DNA from: Burkholderiales bacterium
Lineage (GTDB): Bacteria; Pseudomonadota; Gammaproteobacteria; Burkholderiales; Burkholderiaceae_C
Length of the DNA stretch: 64,000 nt
NCBI GenBank assembly: GCA_017302655.1
Contig: JAFLDE010000015.1
Span: 1-64,000 of the forward strand
Direction: 5' to 3'
Positions 1-9,910 of this stretch are shown piece after piece (the first letter of the stretch is position 1; every line of letters begins with the position of its first letter). The position numbers and the translations under genes are program-made. The notes below the pieces were generated by a model. That model was not told the origin of the DNA. It saw only the letters and a program-made list of their open reading frames with translations, and searched no databases.

Positions 1-1315
1 GGCGCGCGGCGCCGAGCGCCGGGCCGACTTCGGCGCCCGCTGGCCGCGCCAGCGTGGTTTGCAAGGTGTCGGCCAGCAGTTGCAGCCAGGCGTCGGAGCG
101 CGCGCCGCCGCCAATGGCCAGCAACTCGGCCGCCCCCTCGTTCGTGCGGCTGTCACCCGCCTGCATGGCCTGCAAGCCGTCGGCGAAGCTGAAGGCCACG
201 CCTTCGATCACCGCGTAGCTGAGGTCGTCGCGCTCTTGCGACTGGCGCAGGTTCAGGAAGCAGCCGGCAGCGGCCGGGTCGGCATGCGGGGTGCGTTCGC
301 CGCTCAGGTAGGGCAGGAAGAGGGGCGCGCGCTCACGCACCTCGCCCACCGTCAGGGGCGCCACCAGATCGGCCGGCGCAGCACCGGTCATGCGGCTCCA
401 CCAACTCAGCGAGTCCGCAGCCGACAGCATCACCGCCATTTGATGCCAGGTGTTCGGCAGGGCGTGGCAGAAGCTGTGCACGCCGCGGTCCGGGTTGGCG
501 CTGTGCTGCGCGCTGGCCACGAAGAGCACGCCCGAGGTGCCGAGCGACACAAAGCCCTGGCCTGCACGCACCACGCCGACGCCCACGGCGCCCCCGGCCT
601 GGTCTCCGGCCCCGGCGGCCAGCAGCACGCGGGGGCTCAGGCCCCAAGCGGCCGCCCAGTGCGGGCGCAGGGTGCCGATGGCCTCGCTGCCTTCGCACAC
701 GCGCGGCATCTGCGCTTCGGTCAGGCTGGTGGCGGCCAGCATCTCGGCGCTCCAGCGGCGCTGGGCCACGTCCAGCCACAGGGTGCCGGCGGCGTCGCTG
801 CAGTCGATGGCCCTCTCGCCACTGAGCTGGAAGCTGAGCCAGGACGCCGGCAGCAGCACGGTGGCCACCTTGGCGAAGCAATCCGGCTCGTGCTCGGCCA
901 CCCACATCAGCTTGGGGGCGGTGAAGCCCGCCATCGCGCGGTTGGCGCTGATGCGCCGCGTCGCCGGTTCGCGCCGTTCAAGCTCGGCGCACTGTGCCTG
1001 GCTGCGGCCGTCGTTCCAGAGGATGGCCGGGCGCAGCACCTGGCCGGCTGCATCGAGCAGCACGGCGCCATGCATCTGGCCGGCCACTGCCAGCGTTGTC
1101 ACGGCGGCCCAATCAGAGGCGTCCACTCGCGCGCGCAGCGACCTCACTGCCGTGTCGGCAGCGGCCAGCCAGTCGGCCGGCTGCTGTTCGCTCCACAGCG
1201 GGTGAGGGCGCTGCACGCCCAAGGGTGCGGTGGCCTCCGCCAGCAGCCGGCCGTCGGCCGACAGCAGCACGGCCTTCAGGCCCGAGGTACCCAGATCCAG
1301 GCCGATGGCGTTCAA
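1..1315 (-). CDS. xylB: Xylulokinase (FGGY family), 3' end cut by window edge
   Basis: Phosphorylates D-xylulose to xylulose 5-phosphate in the cytoplasm, the step that feeds xylose into the pentose phosphate pathway. The frame gives an FGGY-kinase N-terminus (GLDLGTSGLKAVLL), the substrate motif GQMHGAVLLD, the ATP-site region FVSLGTSGVLFVAS, and a late IGGGARSDAWLQLLADTL motif. About 438 residues are present and the family is near 480-500, so roughly the last 50 are outside the window. I chose the TTG start at 1315 because GGAGGA lies 7 bases upstream and the TTG overlaps the stop of the ATPase gene (TTGA), as expected in a translationally coupled operon. It is the last visible gene of the xylose operon. 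Confidence 0.93.
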   Translation of the reverse strand, partial: MNAIGLDLGTSGLKAVLLSADGRLLAEATAPLGVQRPHPLWSEQQPADWLAAADTAVRSLRARVDASDWAAVTTLAVAGQMHGAVLLDAAGQVLRPAILWNDGRSQAQCAELERREPATRRISANRAMAGFTAPKLMWVAEHEPDCFAKVATVLLPASWLSFQLSGERAIDCSDAAGTLWLDVAQRRWSAEMLAATSLTEAQMPRVCEGSEAIGTLRPHWAAAWGLSPRVLLAAGAGDQAGGAVGVGVVRAGQGFVSLGTSGVLFVASAQHSANPDRGVHSFCHALPNTWHQMAVMLSAADSLSWWSRMTGAAPADLVAPLTVGEVRERAPLFLPYLSGERTPHADPAAAGCFLNLRQSQERDDLSYAVIEGVAFSFADGLQAMQAGDSRTNEGAAELLAIGGGARSDAWLQLLADTLQTTLARPAGAEVGPALGAAR

Positions 1316-2073
1316 GGCGCTTCCTCCGCATGCTGGGGCTTCTTGCCGGCGACGATCAGGGCCAGCACATCGTCTTCGCTCACGTCGGCACGCTTCCACA
1401 TGCCAAGCAGGCGGCCGTGGCGCATCACCGCCAGGCGGTCGGCCAGCAGGAACACGTCGGGCAGGTCATGGGTGACGAGCACGATGCCCACGCCCCGCTC
1501 ACGCAGGCGCTGAATGAGCGCGTGCACCAGCGAAGATTCCTCGGGCCCGAGCGCGGCGCAGGGTTCGTCGAGGATGAGCACGCGGGCCTTGAAGTGCAGC
1601 GCGCGGGCGATGGCCACCATCTGCCGCTGTCCGCCCGACAGCGAGGCCAGCGGCACGCCACGCGCCTGTGTAAAGCGTGGGTTGAGCTGAACGAACGCGG
1701 TGCGTGCGGCCTGCTCCATCGCGGCTTCGTCCAGCAGGCCCCAGCGCGTGCTCAGTTCACGGCCAAGGAACAGATTGGCGGTCGCATCCAGGTGGTCGGC
1801 CACCGCCAGGGTCTGGTGGATGGTCTCGATTCCGGCGGCCTGCGCGGCCTGCGGGTCGGCAAAGTGCTGGGCCTGGCCCTGCAGCAGGATCTGCCCGCAG
1901 TCGGGTTGCTCGGCACCGGCCAGCAGTTTCATCAGGGTGCTCTTGCCCGCGCCGTTGTGGCCCAGCAGGGCCAGCACTTCTCCAGGGCGCACGTTCAGGC
2001 TCACGTCCTGCACGGCATGCACGCCGCCGAAGGCCTTGCTGAGCGATTCCAGTTTCAGCAGCTCTTGGCTCAT
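1312..2073 (-). CDS. Sugar ABC transporter ATP-binding protein, CUT2 type, single domain
   Basis: ATPase of the xylose (CUT2) importer, working with the permease and binding protein encoded just upstream. It shows Walker A GHNGAGKS (residues 38-45), signature LSGGQ (145-149) and Walker B VLILDEP (165-171). It is 253 residues with only one nucleotide-binding domain. Classical XylG/RbsA have two domains in about 500 residues, so this is the short FrcA-like form, which must work as a dimer. It overlaps the permease stop by ATGA and the xylulokinase start by TTGA. Xylose as substrate is inferred from xylF and xylB in the same operon. Confidence 0.92.
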   Translation of the reverse strand: MSQELLKLESLSKAFGGVHAVQDVSLNVRPGEVLALLGHNGAGKSTLMKLLAGAEQPDCGQILLQGQAQHFADPQAAQAAGIETIHQTLAVADHLDATANLFLGRELSTRWGLLDEAAMEQAARTAFVQLNPRFTQARGVPLASLSGGQRQMVAIARALHFKARVLILDEPCAALGPEESSLVHALIQRLRERGVGIVLVTHDLPDVFLLADRLAVMRHGRLLGMWKRADVSEDDVLALIVAGKKPQHAEEAP

Positions 2074-3170
2074 CGTGCGCTCCTGCGGTCGAGCACCACG
2101 GCCACGATGAGCACCTGGCCAATCAGCACCATGCGCCAACCAATCGGTACATCGAGCAGCAGCAGGCCGTTGTCCAACACCTGCATGAGCAATGCACCCA
2201 GCACCGTGCCGAGGGGCGAACCCGCCCCGCCGGCCAAGGCCACGCCGCCGATCACTGCTGCGGCAATCGCCTGCAGTTCCAGCCCAGTGCCCAGCGAGTT
2301 GGTCCCGGCGTTCAGCCGTGCCACCGCCACCAGCGCGGCCAGCGCCACGGCGGCACCGAGCAGCAGGTAGAGGCGCACCAACACCCAGGGTACCGGCACG
2401 CCCGCCAGTCGAACGGCCTCCGGATTGCTGCCCAGCGCATAGGTGTGCCGGCCCAGGCGCGTGCGCGTGGCCAGCAACTGCAGCAGGGCCACTGCGGCAG
2501 CCCAGACCAACAGTGGATAAGGCAGGCCCTGGCCAAGGCGTTCCGGCATCACGCGGTAGCTGGCACAGAGCGCCGTCACGCCCAGCAACACCAGCGCATA
2601 GATCGCGGCCCGCCGCGGTTCCCGCCACCACGGCAGCAGGGCCAGAAGCAGCAGCGCCAGCAGCCAGGAGCCCATCACGCCGAGGCTGCCATCCAAGCCG
2701 CCGCCCAGTGCCAGAAAGGACTCGTCCGTCACCGGCTGCGTCTTGCCATCGGCCACCAGGAAGGCCGCGCCTCGCAGGCTGACCAGCCCGCCCAGCGTGA
2801 CCACGAAGGAGGGCACACCCAGCCAGGCGGTGAGTCCGCCCTGCACCAGCGACACCGCCAGCGACACCGCCAATGCCGCGCCGACGGCGAGTGGCCAAGA
2901 CCAGCCGTGCTCGTACATCAGCCAGGCCATCAGCACGCCGACCACGCCGAGCAGCGAGCCCACCGAGAGGTCGATCTGCCGCGCAATGATGAGCAGTGAC
3001 AGCGCCGCCGCCACGATGCCGGTGACCGCCGTCTGCTGCAGCAGGTTGTAGAGGTTCTCGGCCGTGAGGAACTGCGAGGTGGCCGCATGAAAGCCCACGC
3101 CCAGGACCAGCAGCACGGCACCCAGCAGGGCGGCGCGGCGGTCCTCGGCGGTCCAGGAGTCCCATGGCAT
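2070..3170 (-). CDS. xylH: Xylose ABC transporter permease (CUT2, BPD_transp_2 family)
   Basis: Inner-membrane channel subunit of a CUT2 importer, 366 residues with about ten hydrophobic segments. The diagnostic stretch ARQIDLSVGSLLG lies near residue 65, and ALGSNPEAVRLAGVPV near residue 240 is the cytoplasmic loop that contacts the ATPase in this family. ATG at 3170 overlaps the xylF stop (TGATG), and the stop overlaps the ATPase start (ATGA). A longer reading of the frame upstream would run through xylF and is not used. Substrate assignment rests on the operon context. Confidence 0.92.
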   Translation of the reverse strand: MPWDSWTAEDRRAALLGAVLLVLGVGFHAATSQFLTAENLYNLLQQTAVTGIVAAALSLLIIARQIDLSVGSLLGVVGVLMAWLMYEHGWSWPLAVGAALAVSLAVSLVQGGLTAWLGVPSFVVTLGGLVSLRGAAFLVADGKTQPVTDESFLALGGGLDGSLGVMGSWLLALLLLALLPWWREPRRAAIYALVLLGVTALCASYRVMPERLGQGLPYPLLVWAAAVALLQLLATRTRLGRHTYALGSNPEAVRLAGVPVPWVLVRLYLLLGAAVALAALVAVARLNAGTNSLGTGLELQAIAAAVIGGVALAGGAGSPLGTVLGALLMQVLDNGLLLLDVPIGWRMVLIGQVLIVAVVLDRRSAR

Positions 3171-4183
3171 CACTTGCAGGCCGCCGGGGCCTTGGCGGCA
3201 TCGACGCCGCGGCACAGTGCCGCCTTGCTGATGTGCCCGGCTTCGACGACCACACCGAGGTTGGCCTGCGTGATTGGTGTTGGGGTGAGGAGCATGGCGT
3301 CCATCGCCAGCTTCTTGGGCCCGCCGCTCCACTTGCTGCTGGCGCCGACGGGCTTGCCCGAGGCCAGTTGCAGGGCGGCCTTGGCCGCTTCGCGGCCCAG
3401 CTGACGGGCGTCCTTCCATACCGACACGGTTTGCGTGCCAAGGGCCACGCGGTTCAGTGCCGCGTGGTCGCCGTCCTGCCCCGAGACCGGCACGCCGCGC
3501 AGGCCGCGCGACAGCAGCGCGGCGATGGCGCCGCCCGCCGTGCCGTCGTTCGATGCCACCACGGCATCCACCTGGTTGCCGTTGCGCGTCAGCATCTGCT
3601 CCATGTTCTTCTGCGCCACCTCGGGCTTCCAGCCTTCGGTGTATTCGTCGCCGACGATCTGGATGTCGCCCTTGGCAATGGCGGCGGCCAGCACCTCCTG
3701 CTGGCCGGCACGCAGGAAGTCGGCGTTCGGATCGGTGGGCGAGCCTTTGATCATCACGTAGCGGCCCTTAGGCTTGACCGCCAGCACCGCGCGCGCCTGC
3801 GCCCGGCCGACTTCCTGGTTGTCGAAGGAGATGTAGAACACGCCGGGTGCCTCAATGAGGCGGTCGTAGGCGATGACGGCGATGCCGCGCGCCCGGGCCT
3901 TGGCCAGCGCAGGGGCGATGGCGTCCTTGTCCATGGCCAGCAGGATGAGCACCTTGGCGCCTTTGGCGATCAGGCTGTCTACGTCTGCCAGCTGCTTCTC
4001 GGGCGAGCCGCCGGCGTCGGCGCCGATGTACCTGGCGCCGGTACGCTCCAACTCGCCTTTGATGGCGGCCTCGTCGGTCTTCCAGCGCTCCTCCTGGAAG
4101 TTGGACCAGCTCACACCCACGGTTTGCGCCAGCGCGGGCAGCGCCAGCAGGGTCATCACGACGGACAGGACGGATTGCTTCAT
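3170..4183 (-). CDS. xylF: D-xylose periplasmic substrate-binding protein
   Basis: Periplasmic sugar-binding protein of the LacI-like fold (Peripla_BP_4), 337 residues, captures the sugar for the XylH permease. A clean Sec signal peptide is visible (hydrophobic core ending LLALPALAQ at about residue 20). XylF-like features are the segments [29 protein letters not shown] and [17 protein letters not shown]. It starts at an ATG that overlaps the stop of the GH43 gene by four bases, so a glycoside hydrolase, a sugar importer and xylulokinase are read from one message. Confidence 0.93.
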   Translation of the reverse strand: MKQSVLSVVMTLLALPALAQTVGVSWSNFQEERWKTDEAAIKGELERTGARYIGADAGGSPEKQLADVDSLIAKGAKVLILLAMDKDAIAPALAKARARGIAVIAYDRLIEAPGVFYISFDNQEVGRAQARAVLAVKPKGRYVMIKGSPTDPNADFLRAGQQEVLAAAIAKGDIQIVGDEYTEGWKPEVAQKNMEQMLTRNGNQVDAVVASNDGTAGGAIAALLSRGLRGVPVSGQDGDHAALNRVALGTQTVSVWKDARQLGREAAKAALQLASGKPVGASSKWSGGPKKLAMDAMLLTPTPITQANLGVVVEAGHISKAALCRGVDAAKAPAACK

Positions 4184-5790
4184 GGCAGCGGTTCGTAGCG
4201 GAAGTTGCGGAAGTCAGCCGCGCGGGCCGATCCTGAAGTGTCGAACGCCAACATGCCCACAAAGGCTCCGGTAAAGCTCCCGTGTTCGCCAAATCCGGCT
4301 TCGTCGGAGACAAGGCTGGCGTCGAGCACGGGGCCGAGCGGTTGCCAGCCGCTGCCCGAGTCGTAAAAGAACTGCAATGCGGCGTCACGCACCTCGGCGG
4401 CCAGACGCAGTTCGAGCGCGCTGACCGACACGGGGGTCGAGAGCGGGAACTGCAAGCGGCCGCTCGGCCACTCACCGGGGCAATTCATCAGCGTCAGGCA
4501 GCGGCCATGGATTTCGTGCCAGGTGACGAGAGCGGCATGAAATTTGGTGCGGTTGTAGTAGAGCGTCAGGCCAGCCGCCTGCTGGTAGCTGTCGGGCTCG
4601 AAGCGCAGCACAGTCTCGGCACGAAAACGGAAGTCCTCCTGGCGGCGTGCCACCAGCGACTGTTCGAACCAACTGCCGACCGACTCGCGGCCGATCAAGC
4701 GCAGGCCCTCGCTGCCGAGTTGGAAGAGGCGCTCGGGGTAAGGCGTGCGCAGCCACTGGAATTCAATCGGCAGGGCCTTGCATTGGCGGAAGTCGTGCGT
4801 CACCGCGCCGCGCGGCATCTTCACGGTGGCGGGGTTGGGCGCTGGTACGTCAACGGCAGGCACCTGGTCGCCGTGGGCCAGGTAGAGCCAGCCGTCCTCG
4901 CGCCACTCGACGCGCTGCAGCGCGGTCTCACGGCCCATCGGGCAGCGCGGGCCGGCGGGGGTCTTGAGCGGACGGCCGCACAGATGCGTGTGGTACGAGG
5001 ATCCATCGGGCATCTTGACGAGTTGGCCGTGGCCGGCGCGCTGCAGCGGCGCCTCGGGGGCATGCTGGCTGGTGATGAGATGGCGGTCGGGGTGCAATTC
5101 GTAGGGGCCGTCGATGCGGCGGCTGCGCGCCATCGTCACCGCGTGGTCGTAGCCGGTGCCACCCTCGGCGGTGGTCAGGTAGTACCAGCCCCGGCGCTTG
5201 AACAGATGCGGGCCTTCCACCAGGCCATGAGGGCTGCCGCGGAAGATGTTCCTCACCGGACCGACGAGCTTGCCGGTGTTGGCATCCCATTCCTGCAGCA
5301 GGATGCCGTCGAAGGCGGGGCTCTTGGGGCTACCGCCGATGCTCTCGGTGCGGTGGTTCCAGACCATGTTGACGAACCACTTGCGGCCGTCGTCGTCGTG
5401 GAAGAGCGAGGGATCGAAGCCCGAGCTGTTGACGTACACCGGGTCGCTCCACGGCCCTTCGATGGACGGCGCGGTGACGATGTAGTTGTGCGCGTCCTTG
5501 AAGTTGCCCTCGAAGCGCTTGACGTCGGTGTAGACCAGCCAGAACAGCCCATCGGCGTACGACAGGCAAGGTGCCCAGATGCCGCAGGAGTCGGGGTTGC
5601 CGCGCATGTCGAGCTGGCTGGCGCGGCTGAGCGGTCTGGCTACCGGCGTCCAGTTCACCAGGTCTCGCGAGCGATGGATCTGCACGCCCGGATACCACTC
5701 GAAGGTGGAGGTGGCGATGTAGACCTCGTCTGCGACGCGGCAGATGGACGGGTCAGGGTTGAAGCCGGGGAGGATGGGGTTCTGGATCAT
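4180..5790 (-). CDS. GH43 beta-xylosidase / bifunctional arabinofuranosidase (subfamily 11-like)
   Basis: Removes xylose (possibly arabinose) from the non-reducing end of xylo-oligosaccharides. The 536 residues split into a five-bladed catalytic domain with the expected carboxylates: general base D13 (FNPDPS), pKa-tuning D126 (FDPSLF) and acid E192 (VEGPHLF). A C-terminal beta-sandwich (from about 330) is typical of the xylosidase subfamily. No signal peptide is seen, so it probably acts in the cytoplasm on imported oligosaccharides. It starts at ATG 5790, 73 bases after the MalK-type gene, without a strong ribosome site. The open frame continues upstream but that part reads through the other gene. 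Confidence 0.92.
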   Translation of the reverse strand: MIQNPILPGFNPDPSICRVADEVYIATSTFEWYPGVQIHRSRDLVNWTPVARPLSRASQLDMRGNPDSCGIWAPCLSYADGLFWLVYTDVKRFEGNFKDAHNYIVTAPSIEGPWSDPVYVNSSGFDPSLFHDDDGRKWFVNMVWNHRTESIGGSPKSPAFDGILLQEWDANTGKLVGPVRNIFRGSPHGLVEGPHLFKRRGWYYLTTAEGGTGYDHAVTMARSRRIDGPYELHPDRHLITSQHAPEAPLQRAGHGQLVKMPDGSSYHTHLCGRPLKTPAGPRCPMGRETALQRVEWREDGWLYLAHGDQVPAVDVPAPNPATVKMPRGAVTHDFRQCKALPIEFQWLRTPYPERLFQLGSEGLRLIGRESVGSWFEQSLVARRQEDFRFRAETVLRFEPDSYQQAAGLTLYYNRTKFHAALVTWHEIHGRCLTLMNCPGEWPSGRLQFPLSTPVSVSALELRLAAEVRDAALQFFYDSGSGWQPLGPVLDASLVSDEAGFGEHGSFTGAFVGMLAFDTSGSARAADFRNFRYEPLP

Positions 5791-5863
5791 GGAGTCGGCC
5801 GCTGGTGGTGGTGCGTGGAGGGGGGCGGCCCGGCCGCCTGTGGGGCTGAGCCCGGCGCGAAGT

Positions 5864-6916
5864 TCATGGCCCCAGCCTCCGGCCGTCGTCGTCGAAGGCA
5901 TGCCAGACCCGAGGACGAAGGTGCAGCCCATCTCCACGCTGGGCGGCCCGCTGCCCAGGGCGTTGTACAAGGACCTCCTGTCCGCCGAGAAGGCGCGCGC
6001 GCAGCACGCTCTCGGTGCCGTGTTCTTCGACATGCAGCACCTCGGCCGGCCACCCCTGATCGGCAAGCTCCCAGTCGCTGGGGCGAACCCCCAACGCGAG
6101 GCGGGTGCCAGCGGGCTGAGTCAGTTCGGTCAGTGCGAGGGGCGGCAGACCGTCGGCGGAGAACACCCCGTCTGACTGCATGCAGCCGTCGATGAAGTTC
6201 ATGCGCGGCAACCCCAGAAAGCCGGCTACGAAGCGGTTGGCAGGGCGGTTGTAGAGCGTCAGTGGCGCGCCTTGCTGTTCCAGCTTGCCGGCGCGTAGCA
6301 GCACGATGCGGTCCGCCATCGTCATGGCCTCCACCTGATCGTGCGTCACGTAGAGCATGGTGTTGCCCAAGCTGCGGTGCAACTGCGTGAGCTCACTGCG
6401 CATGGTGGCGCGCAGCTCGGCGTCCAGGTTGGACAGGGGCTCGTCGAACAGGAATAGGCCCGGCTCACGTGTGGTGGCGCGCCCGATGGCAACGCGTTGG
6501 CGCTGACCGCCTGACAGCTCCTTGGGCAGGCGGTGCAGCAAGGTGTCCAACTGCAGCATCTGCGCGGCTAGCGCCACGCGACGCTCGATCTCTTGGGCCG
6601 GCGTCTTCAAGTTCTCCAAACCGAAGGCCAGGTTCTCGCGCACCGTCATGTGTGGGTAGAGCGCGTAGTTCTGGAACACCATGGCCACGCCGCGGTGGGC
6701 AGGGTCGAGGCCGACCACGCTGCGACCGCCGATGGCGATGTCTCCGGCGTCGGGATGATCCAGGCCGGCGATGAGACGCAGCAGGGTGGATTTTCCGCAG
6801 CCCGACGGACCGAGCACAACGACAAATTCCCCGTCTGGGATGTCGAGGTCGATGCCGTGAAGGATGGGGGTTGCGCCGAAGGACTTGCGGAGCCGTTGCA
6901 GTTGCAGTTGAGCCAT
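5864..6916 (-). CDS. CUT1 sugar ABC transporter ATP-binding protein (MalK/UgpC/MsmX type)
   Basis: Cytoplasmic ATPase for oligosaccharide importers of the CUT1 class, 350 residues. It shows Walker A GPSGCGKS (36-43), Q-loop near 82, signature LSGGQ (134-138), Walker B LFLFDEP, the H-loop YVTHDQVEAM and a C-terminal TOBE domain. It is the first gene of the leftward xylose operon, with an AGCGCT operator 33 bases upstream. Two CUT1 transporters in this window (14573-17565 and 28757-31809) have no ATPase of their own, so this protein is the obvious partner for the first and possibly both. The sharing is inference. Confidence 0.92.
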   Translation of the reverse strand: MAQLQLQRLRKSFGATPILHGIDLDIPDGEFVVVLGPSGCGKSTLLRLIAGLDHPDAGDIAIGGRSVVGLDPAHRGVAMVFQNYALYPHMTVRENLAFGLENLKTPAQEIERRVALAAQMLQLDTLLHRLPKELSGGQRQRVAIGRATTREPGLFLFDEPLSNLDAELRATMRSELTQLHRSLGNTMLYVTHDQVEAMTMADRIVLLRAGKLEQQGAPLTLYNRPANRFVAGFLGLPRMNFIDGCMQSDGVFSADGLPPLALTELTQPAGTRLALGVRPSDWELADQGWPAEVLHVEEHGTESVLRARLLGGQEVLVQRPGQRAAQRGDGLHLRPRVWHAFDDDGRRLGP

Positions 6917-6948
6917 GCGGCGCGAAGAACCGAGTCGGTGTTGATGAA

Positions 6949-6962
6949 AGATAGCGCTAACA
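6949..6962 (-). promoter_or_regulatory. Probable XylR-type LacI operator in the MalK/xylose operon promoter
   Basis: The minus strand reads TGTTAGCGCTATCT, built on the perfect palindrome TAGCGCTA at 6952-6959. It lies 33 bases before the ATG of the first gene of the xylose operon. XylR-type LacI repressors of xylan regulons in gamma- and beta-proteobacteria are known to bind TGNTAGCGCTANCA-like sites. The 129-base gap between the xylanase gene and this operon holds nothing else I recognise. Confidence 0.7.
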
Positions 6963-7045
6963 TTCAGTGTAGGGGGCCGTCCGGGATTGCGTCAACGCAC
7001 GAGCACCTGTCGACAACCCGAATGCCGGCCCGTGGAGCAGGAGCG

Positions 7046-8242
7046 TCAGCGCGGCGGCGCCGCGCGCAACGCTGCAGCCAGGGCCTGGCGCAAGGGTTTG
7101 GGCTGGAGATGCGCGTCGTACGGCGTGCCACGCTTCATCAATTGGTCTGTGCGGGGGCCGAACACCTGCAGCCATGAGTAGGCGTCGGCCATGCCCCAGC
7201 ACAGCACGTCGCGCAACTGGCGATAGCTGAGCGTGATGTCCAGAAAGGCCTTGCCGATGGCTGCGACCTCGGTGTCGCGCCGCGCTGTATCGGCAAGCAG
7301 ATGCTGGTCGCTCACGTCGAACTCGGTGATCAGCAGCTTGAGCCCCATGCCGGTGACTTCGTCCAGGAATCGTCGCCACTCGCGTTCGTCTTCGCCCCCG
7401 CGCCCCGACCACTCGCCGTTTGCACTGGTGCCTACGTGGGCCTGGAGGCCGAGTGCGTGAACCGGTGCGTCGCGCTTTCTCAGTCCATCCAGCAGCTTGA
7501 GCACACCGGCACGGTGCTTGATGAAGTAGCGGCCCATGCCCATGTAGTCGTTGTAGACCAACTCAGCATGCGGCGCGTACTCCGCCGCGTAGCGGAAAGC
7601 GAGCTCGACCTGCCCGAAGGTGCCCAGGTGGGGGCTGAAGGCGTTGGCGCGCAGCTCACCGTCCTCGTGCGCGACGGACTCGTTGACCACGTCCCAGCTC
7701 ATGATGCGACGGCCGTAGCGTTGCGTCACGGTGCGAATGTGCTCTCGCAAAATGGCCTCGGCGGCCTTCACCGGGGTCGAGCCGAAGTCGAGCTGATTCA
7801 GCCAGGCAGGCAGCCAGCGGGGGGCCTGCCAGAGCAGGGTGTGTCCGCGTGTGCTCAAGCCTTGAGTTTCGGCCCACTGCAGGATGGCGTCGGCGCGTGT
7901 GAATTCGAAGCGATCGCGGCTGGGGCGCAGCGCTTGCCACTTCATCTCGTTTTCGTGGACCAGCAATTCGCACTCGCGAGCGATGAGTGCACGGTAGGCA
8001 GGGTCGGCGAAGCCGAATCGCTGTTGGGATTCGGGTTCCTGGCCGCCCAGCGCACTGCCGAAGCGCAGCCCGCGCGAGCGGGCGATGGCTTTCAGGCTGT
8101 CGGCCGGCCAGTCTGCAGGCCAGTCGGTTTGTGCGCTGGCGCAGGTGCTCAGCCCCGCGATGCCCGCTACGCCGCTCAATCCACTGAAGGCGGCCATCGA
8201 TCCGAGCGCGTGGCGTCGTCTCATCTGTGTAACTCTTTTCAT
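7046..8242 (-). CDS. GH10 endo-1,4-beta-xylanase
   Basis: Cuts internal beta-1,4 linkages of xylan. It is 398 residues, the size of a single GH10 barrel, with the acid/base in WDVVNE (E188) and the nucleophile in TEFD (E307). The substrate-binding HENEMKWQALRP (residues 96-107), GHTLLW and LGLQAHV stretches are present. The N-terminus (MRRRHALGSMAAFSG, then hydrophobic, then CASAQ) looks like a Tat or Sec signal, so export to the periplasm or beyond is likely. There is no carbohydrate-binding module. Its start overlaps the stop of the broken GH3 gene by four bases, so it shares that gene's promoter. Confidence 0.94.
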   Translation of the reverse strand: MKRVTQMRRRHALGSMAAFSGLSGVAGIAGLSTCASAQTDWPADWPADSLKAIARSRGLRFGSALGGQEPESQQRFGFADPAYRALIARECELLVHENEMKWQALRPSRDRFEFTRADAILQWAETQGLSTRGHTLLWQAPRWLPAWLNQLDFGSTPVKAAEAILREHIRTVTQRYGRRIMSWDVVNESVAHEDGELRANAFSPHLGTFGQVELAFRYAAEYAPHAELVYNDYMGMGRYFIKHRAGVLKLLDGLRKRDAPVHALGLQAHVGTSANGEWSGRGGEDEREWRRFLDEVTGMGLKLLITEFDVSDQHLLADTARRDTEVAAIGKAFLDITLSYRQLRDVLCWGMADAYSWLQVFGPRTDQLMKRGTPYDAHLQPKPLRQALAAALRAAPPR

Positions 8243-9608
8243 GGTTGGATGAACAGGCTCACGGCCTGCAGGTTCTGGCTGCTGTTGCTGGTGAGCAGCT
8301 CGTACTCCCCGGGTTCGACGATGCGCTGCATCGCTTCATTCCAAAGCGCCAGCTGAGCAGCACGCAAGGTCAGGCGAACGATTTGCCGCTCACCGGCCTG
8401 CAGGTGCACGCGGCGGAAGGCCTTCAGCGCCAGCACCGGTTGGGTGACTGAGGGCCGCAAGGGGCGCGCATCGAGCTGCAGCACCTCGTCGCCAGCACGT
8501 TCGCCGCAGTTGTGCACTGCGAACTCCACCTGCACCGCGCCCTCTCGATCGAGCACCGGCCGGTCGAGCTGCGGCGCAGAAATCTCGAAGCGCGCGTAGC
8601 TGAGCCCGAAGCCGAAGGGGTACAGCGCCTGCACGTCGCCGAACAGATAGCCGCGGCGCGCCGAAGGCTTGTGGTTGTAGTGGCAGGGCAATTGACCGAC
8701 GCCACGCAGAAGGCTCAGCGGCAGCTTGCCACCGGGGTTGACGTCGCCGGCCGGCACGCGCGCCAGCGCCGTTCCGCCGGCCTGGCCCAGCGTCCAGGCC
8801 TCGACCACCGCTGTGGCCTGTTCGTACAGGCGTGGTTCAGTCACCGGGCGGCCATGGATGAGGATCACCACCACCGGCGTGCCGGTGGCCACCAGTCGAT
8901 CGAACAGCGCTTGCTGCCGGCCGGGCAGGCTCAGCTCGGCGCGGTCGCCCAAGTGGTGTGCCGCCCAGGGCTCGGGGCAGGTGCGCTCGTCGTCGCCCGC
9001 GGCGAACAACCCCACATCGCACTCTCGGGCAAGTTGCTCGGCCTGCTGGATCAGGGGCTCGTCCACCTCGGGTGGCGCCATGCGGACCTCATCGCCCCAC
9101 CAGTCTTCACCCACACTCAGGCGAACCCCTTGGGCGTGACGCACACCCAGCCCGAAGCGCTGCCGCAGGCCTTCGAGCAGGCTCACCGCGTGCGGTGGTT
9201 CCCCGCTGTAGGCGTCCAAGCGGGCCACGGCCGCGTTGGGGCCAATCGCCGCTAAGCGAAGGCCCGGCCGAAGCGGCAGGAGGGTGCGTTGCAGCGCGTC
9301 GGCTTGAAAGGCGTCGCACAGCTCGGCCGTGGCGCGCGGACCGCGGCCGTTGACCGCGCTGTTCACGCCTTCGCCCTTGGAGTCCGACGGACGCGCGACC
9401 TGGCCGACTCCCAGAGGATGGCGTGCCGCCAGCCGCGCGGGGTCCAACTGGCGAGCAGCATTCATCGGTTCGCCTTTTCCATCCCAAAGGCAGAGCACAA
9501 CTGGTTGACCTTTTCTTCGAGGCTCAGGCGCAGGACTCGATCGGTCGCGCGGTCAGCCGAAGCCAGGGAGCGGTCGAGGTAGGGAGGGCAAGCGGTGGTC
9601 AAAGACAT
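8239..9608 (-). pseudogene. Broken GH3 beta-xylosidase/beta-glucosidase (frameshift plus loss of the catalytic barrel)
   Basis: ATG at 9608 opens a typical GH3 start (PPYLDRSLASADRAT, then LSLEEKVNQLC), but this frame stops at 9462. The continuation (CLWDGKG, then ARHPLGVGQVARPSDSKG, then RATAELCDAFQADALQRT) is in another frame, so a one-base indel near 9490 is likely. At about 9283 the sequence jumps from the early part of the barrel (QADALQRT) to the linker before the C-terminal domain (LLPLRPGLRLAAIGPNA). Some 300 residues, including the nucleophile Asp, are missing. The GH3 C-terminal sandwich and fibronectin-III-like end are intact. The downstream ATG at 9465 could still give a 409-residue product, but it should be inactive. 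Confidence 0.82.
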
Positions 9609-9618
9609 ATCAAAGTAA

Positions 9619-9632
9619 AGGGAGCGCTATCA
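9619..9632 (-). promoter_or_regulatory. Probable XylR-type LacI operator before the GH3 remnant/GH10 operon
   Basis: The minus strand reads TGATAGCGCTCCCT, matching the left half and core of the TGNTAGCGCTANCA motif. It lies 10 bases upstream of the GH3 ATG at 9608, where a repressor would block transcription of the GH3 remnant and the GH10 xylanase. The rest of 9633-9910 holds no gene I can support; it separates two divergent units, and an operator here could also affect the epimerase gene. Confidence 0.6.
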
Positions 9633-9910
9633 TTCTTCGGCGCGCTTTTCGAAAGTCAATCCGTTGAGAACCTCGGGATCGATGAGTCGAGTCTCCTTTC
9701 GCAGCCCCCGCTGGCTGGTCGTGAGCGACCCGGAGGGGGACGGCCCGGAGGGGGAGCCGAGTGCCGGGAGTTGCGCGCCCCATGCAGCCGAACCGATGGC
9801 GCGAATGGTTGCGCCGGTTCTTGCAAGCATCTCGCCGGACCGCAGGTGTACAGATTCCGATCGTGGGTGGAGCAGCGCGAAGCTCGGCTTGCCCCTTGCT
9901 CGCGTCAGCC

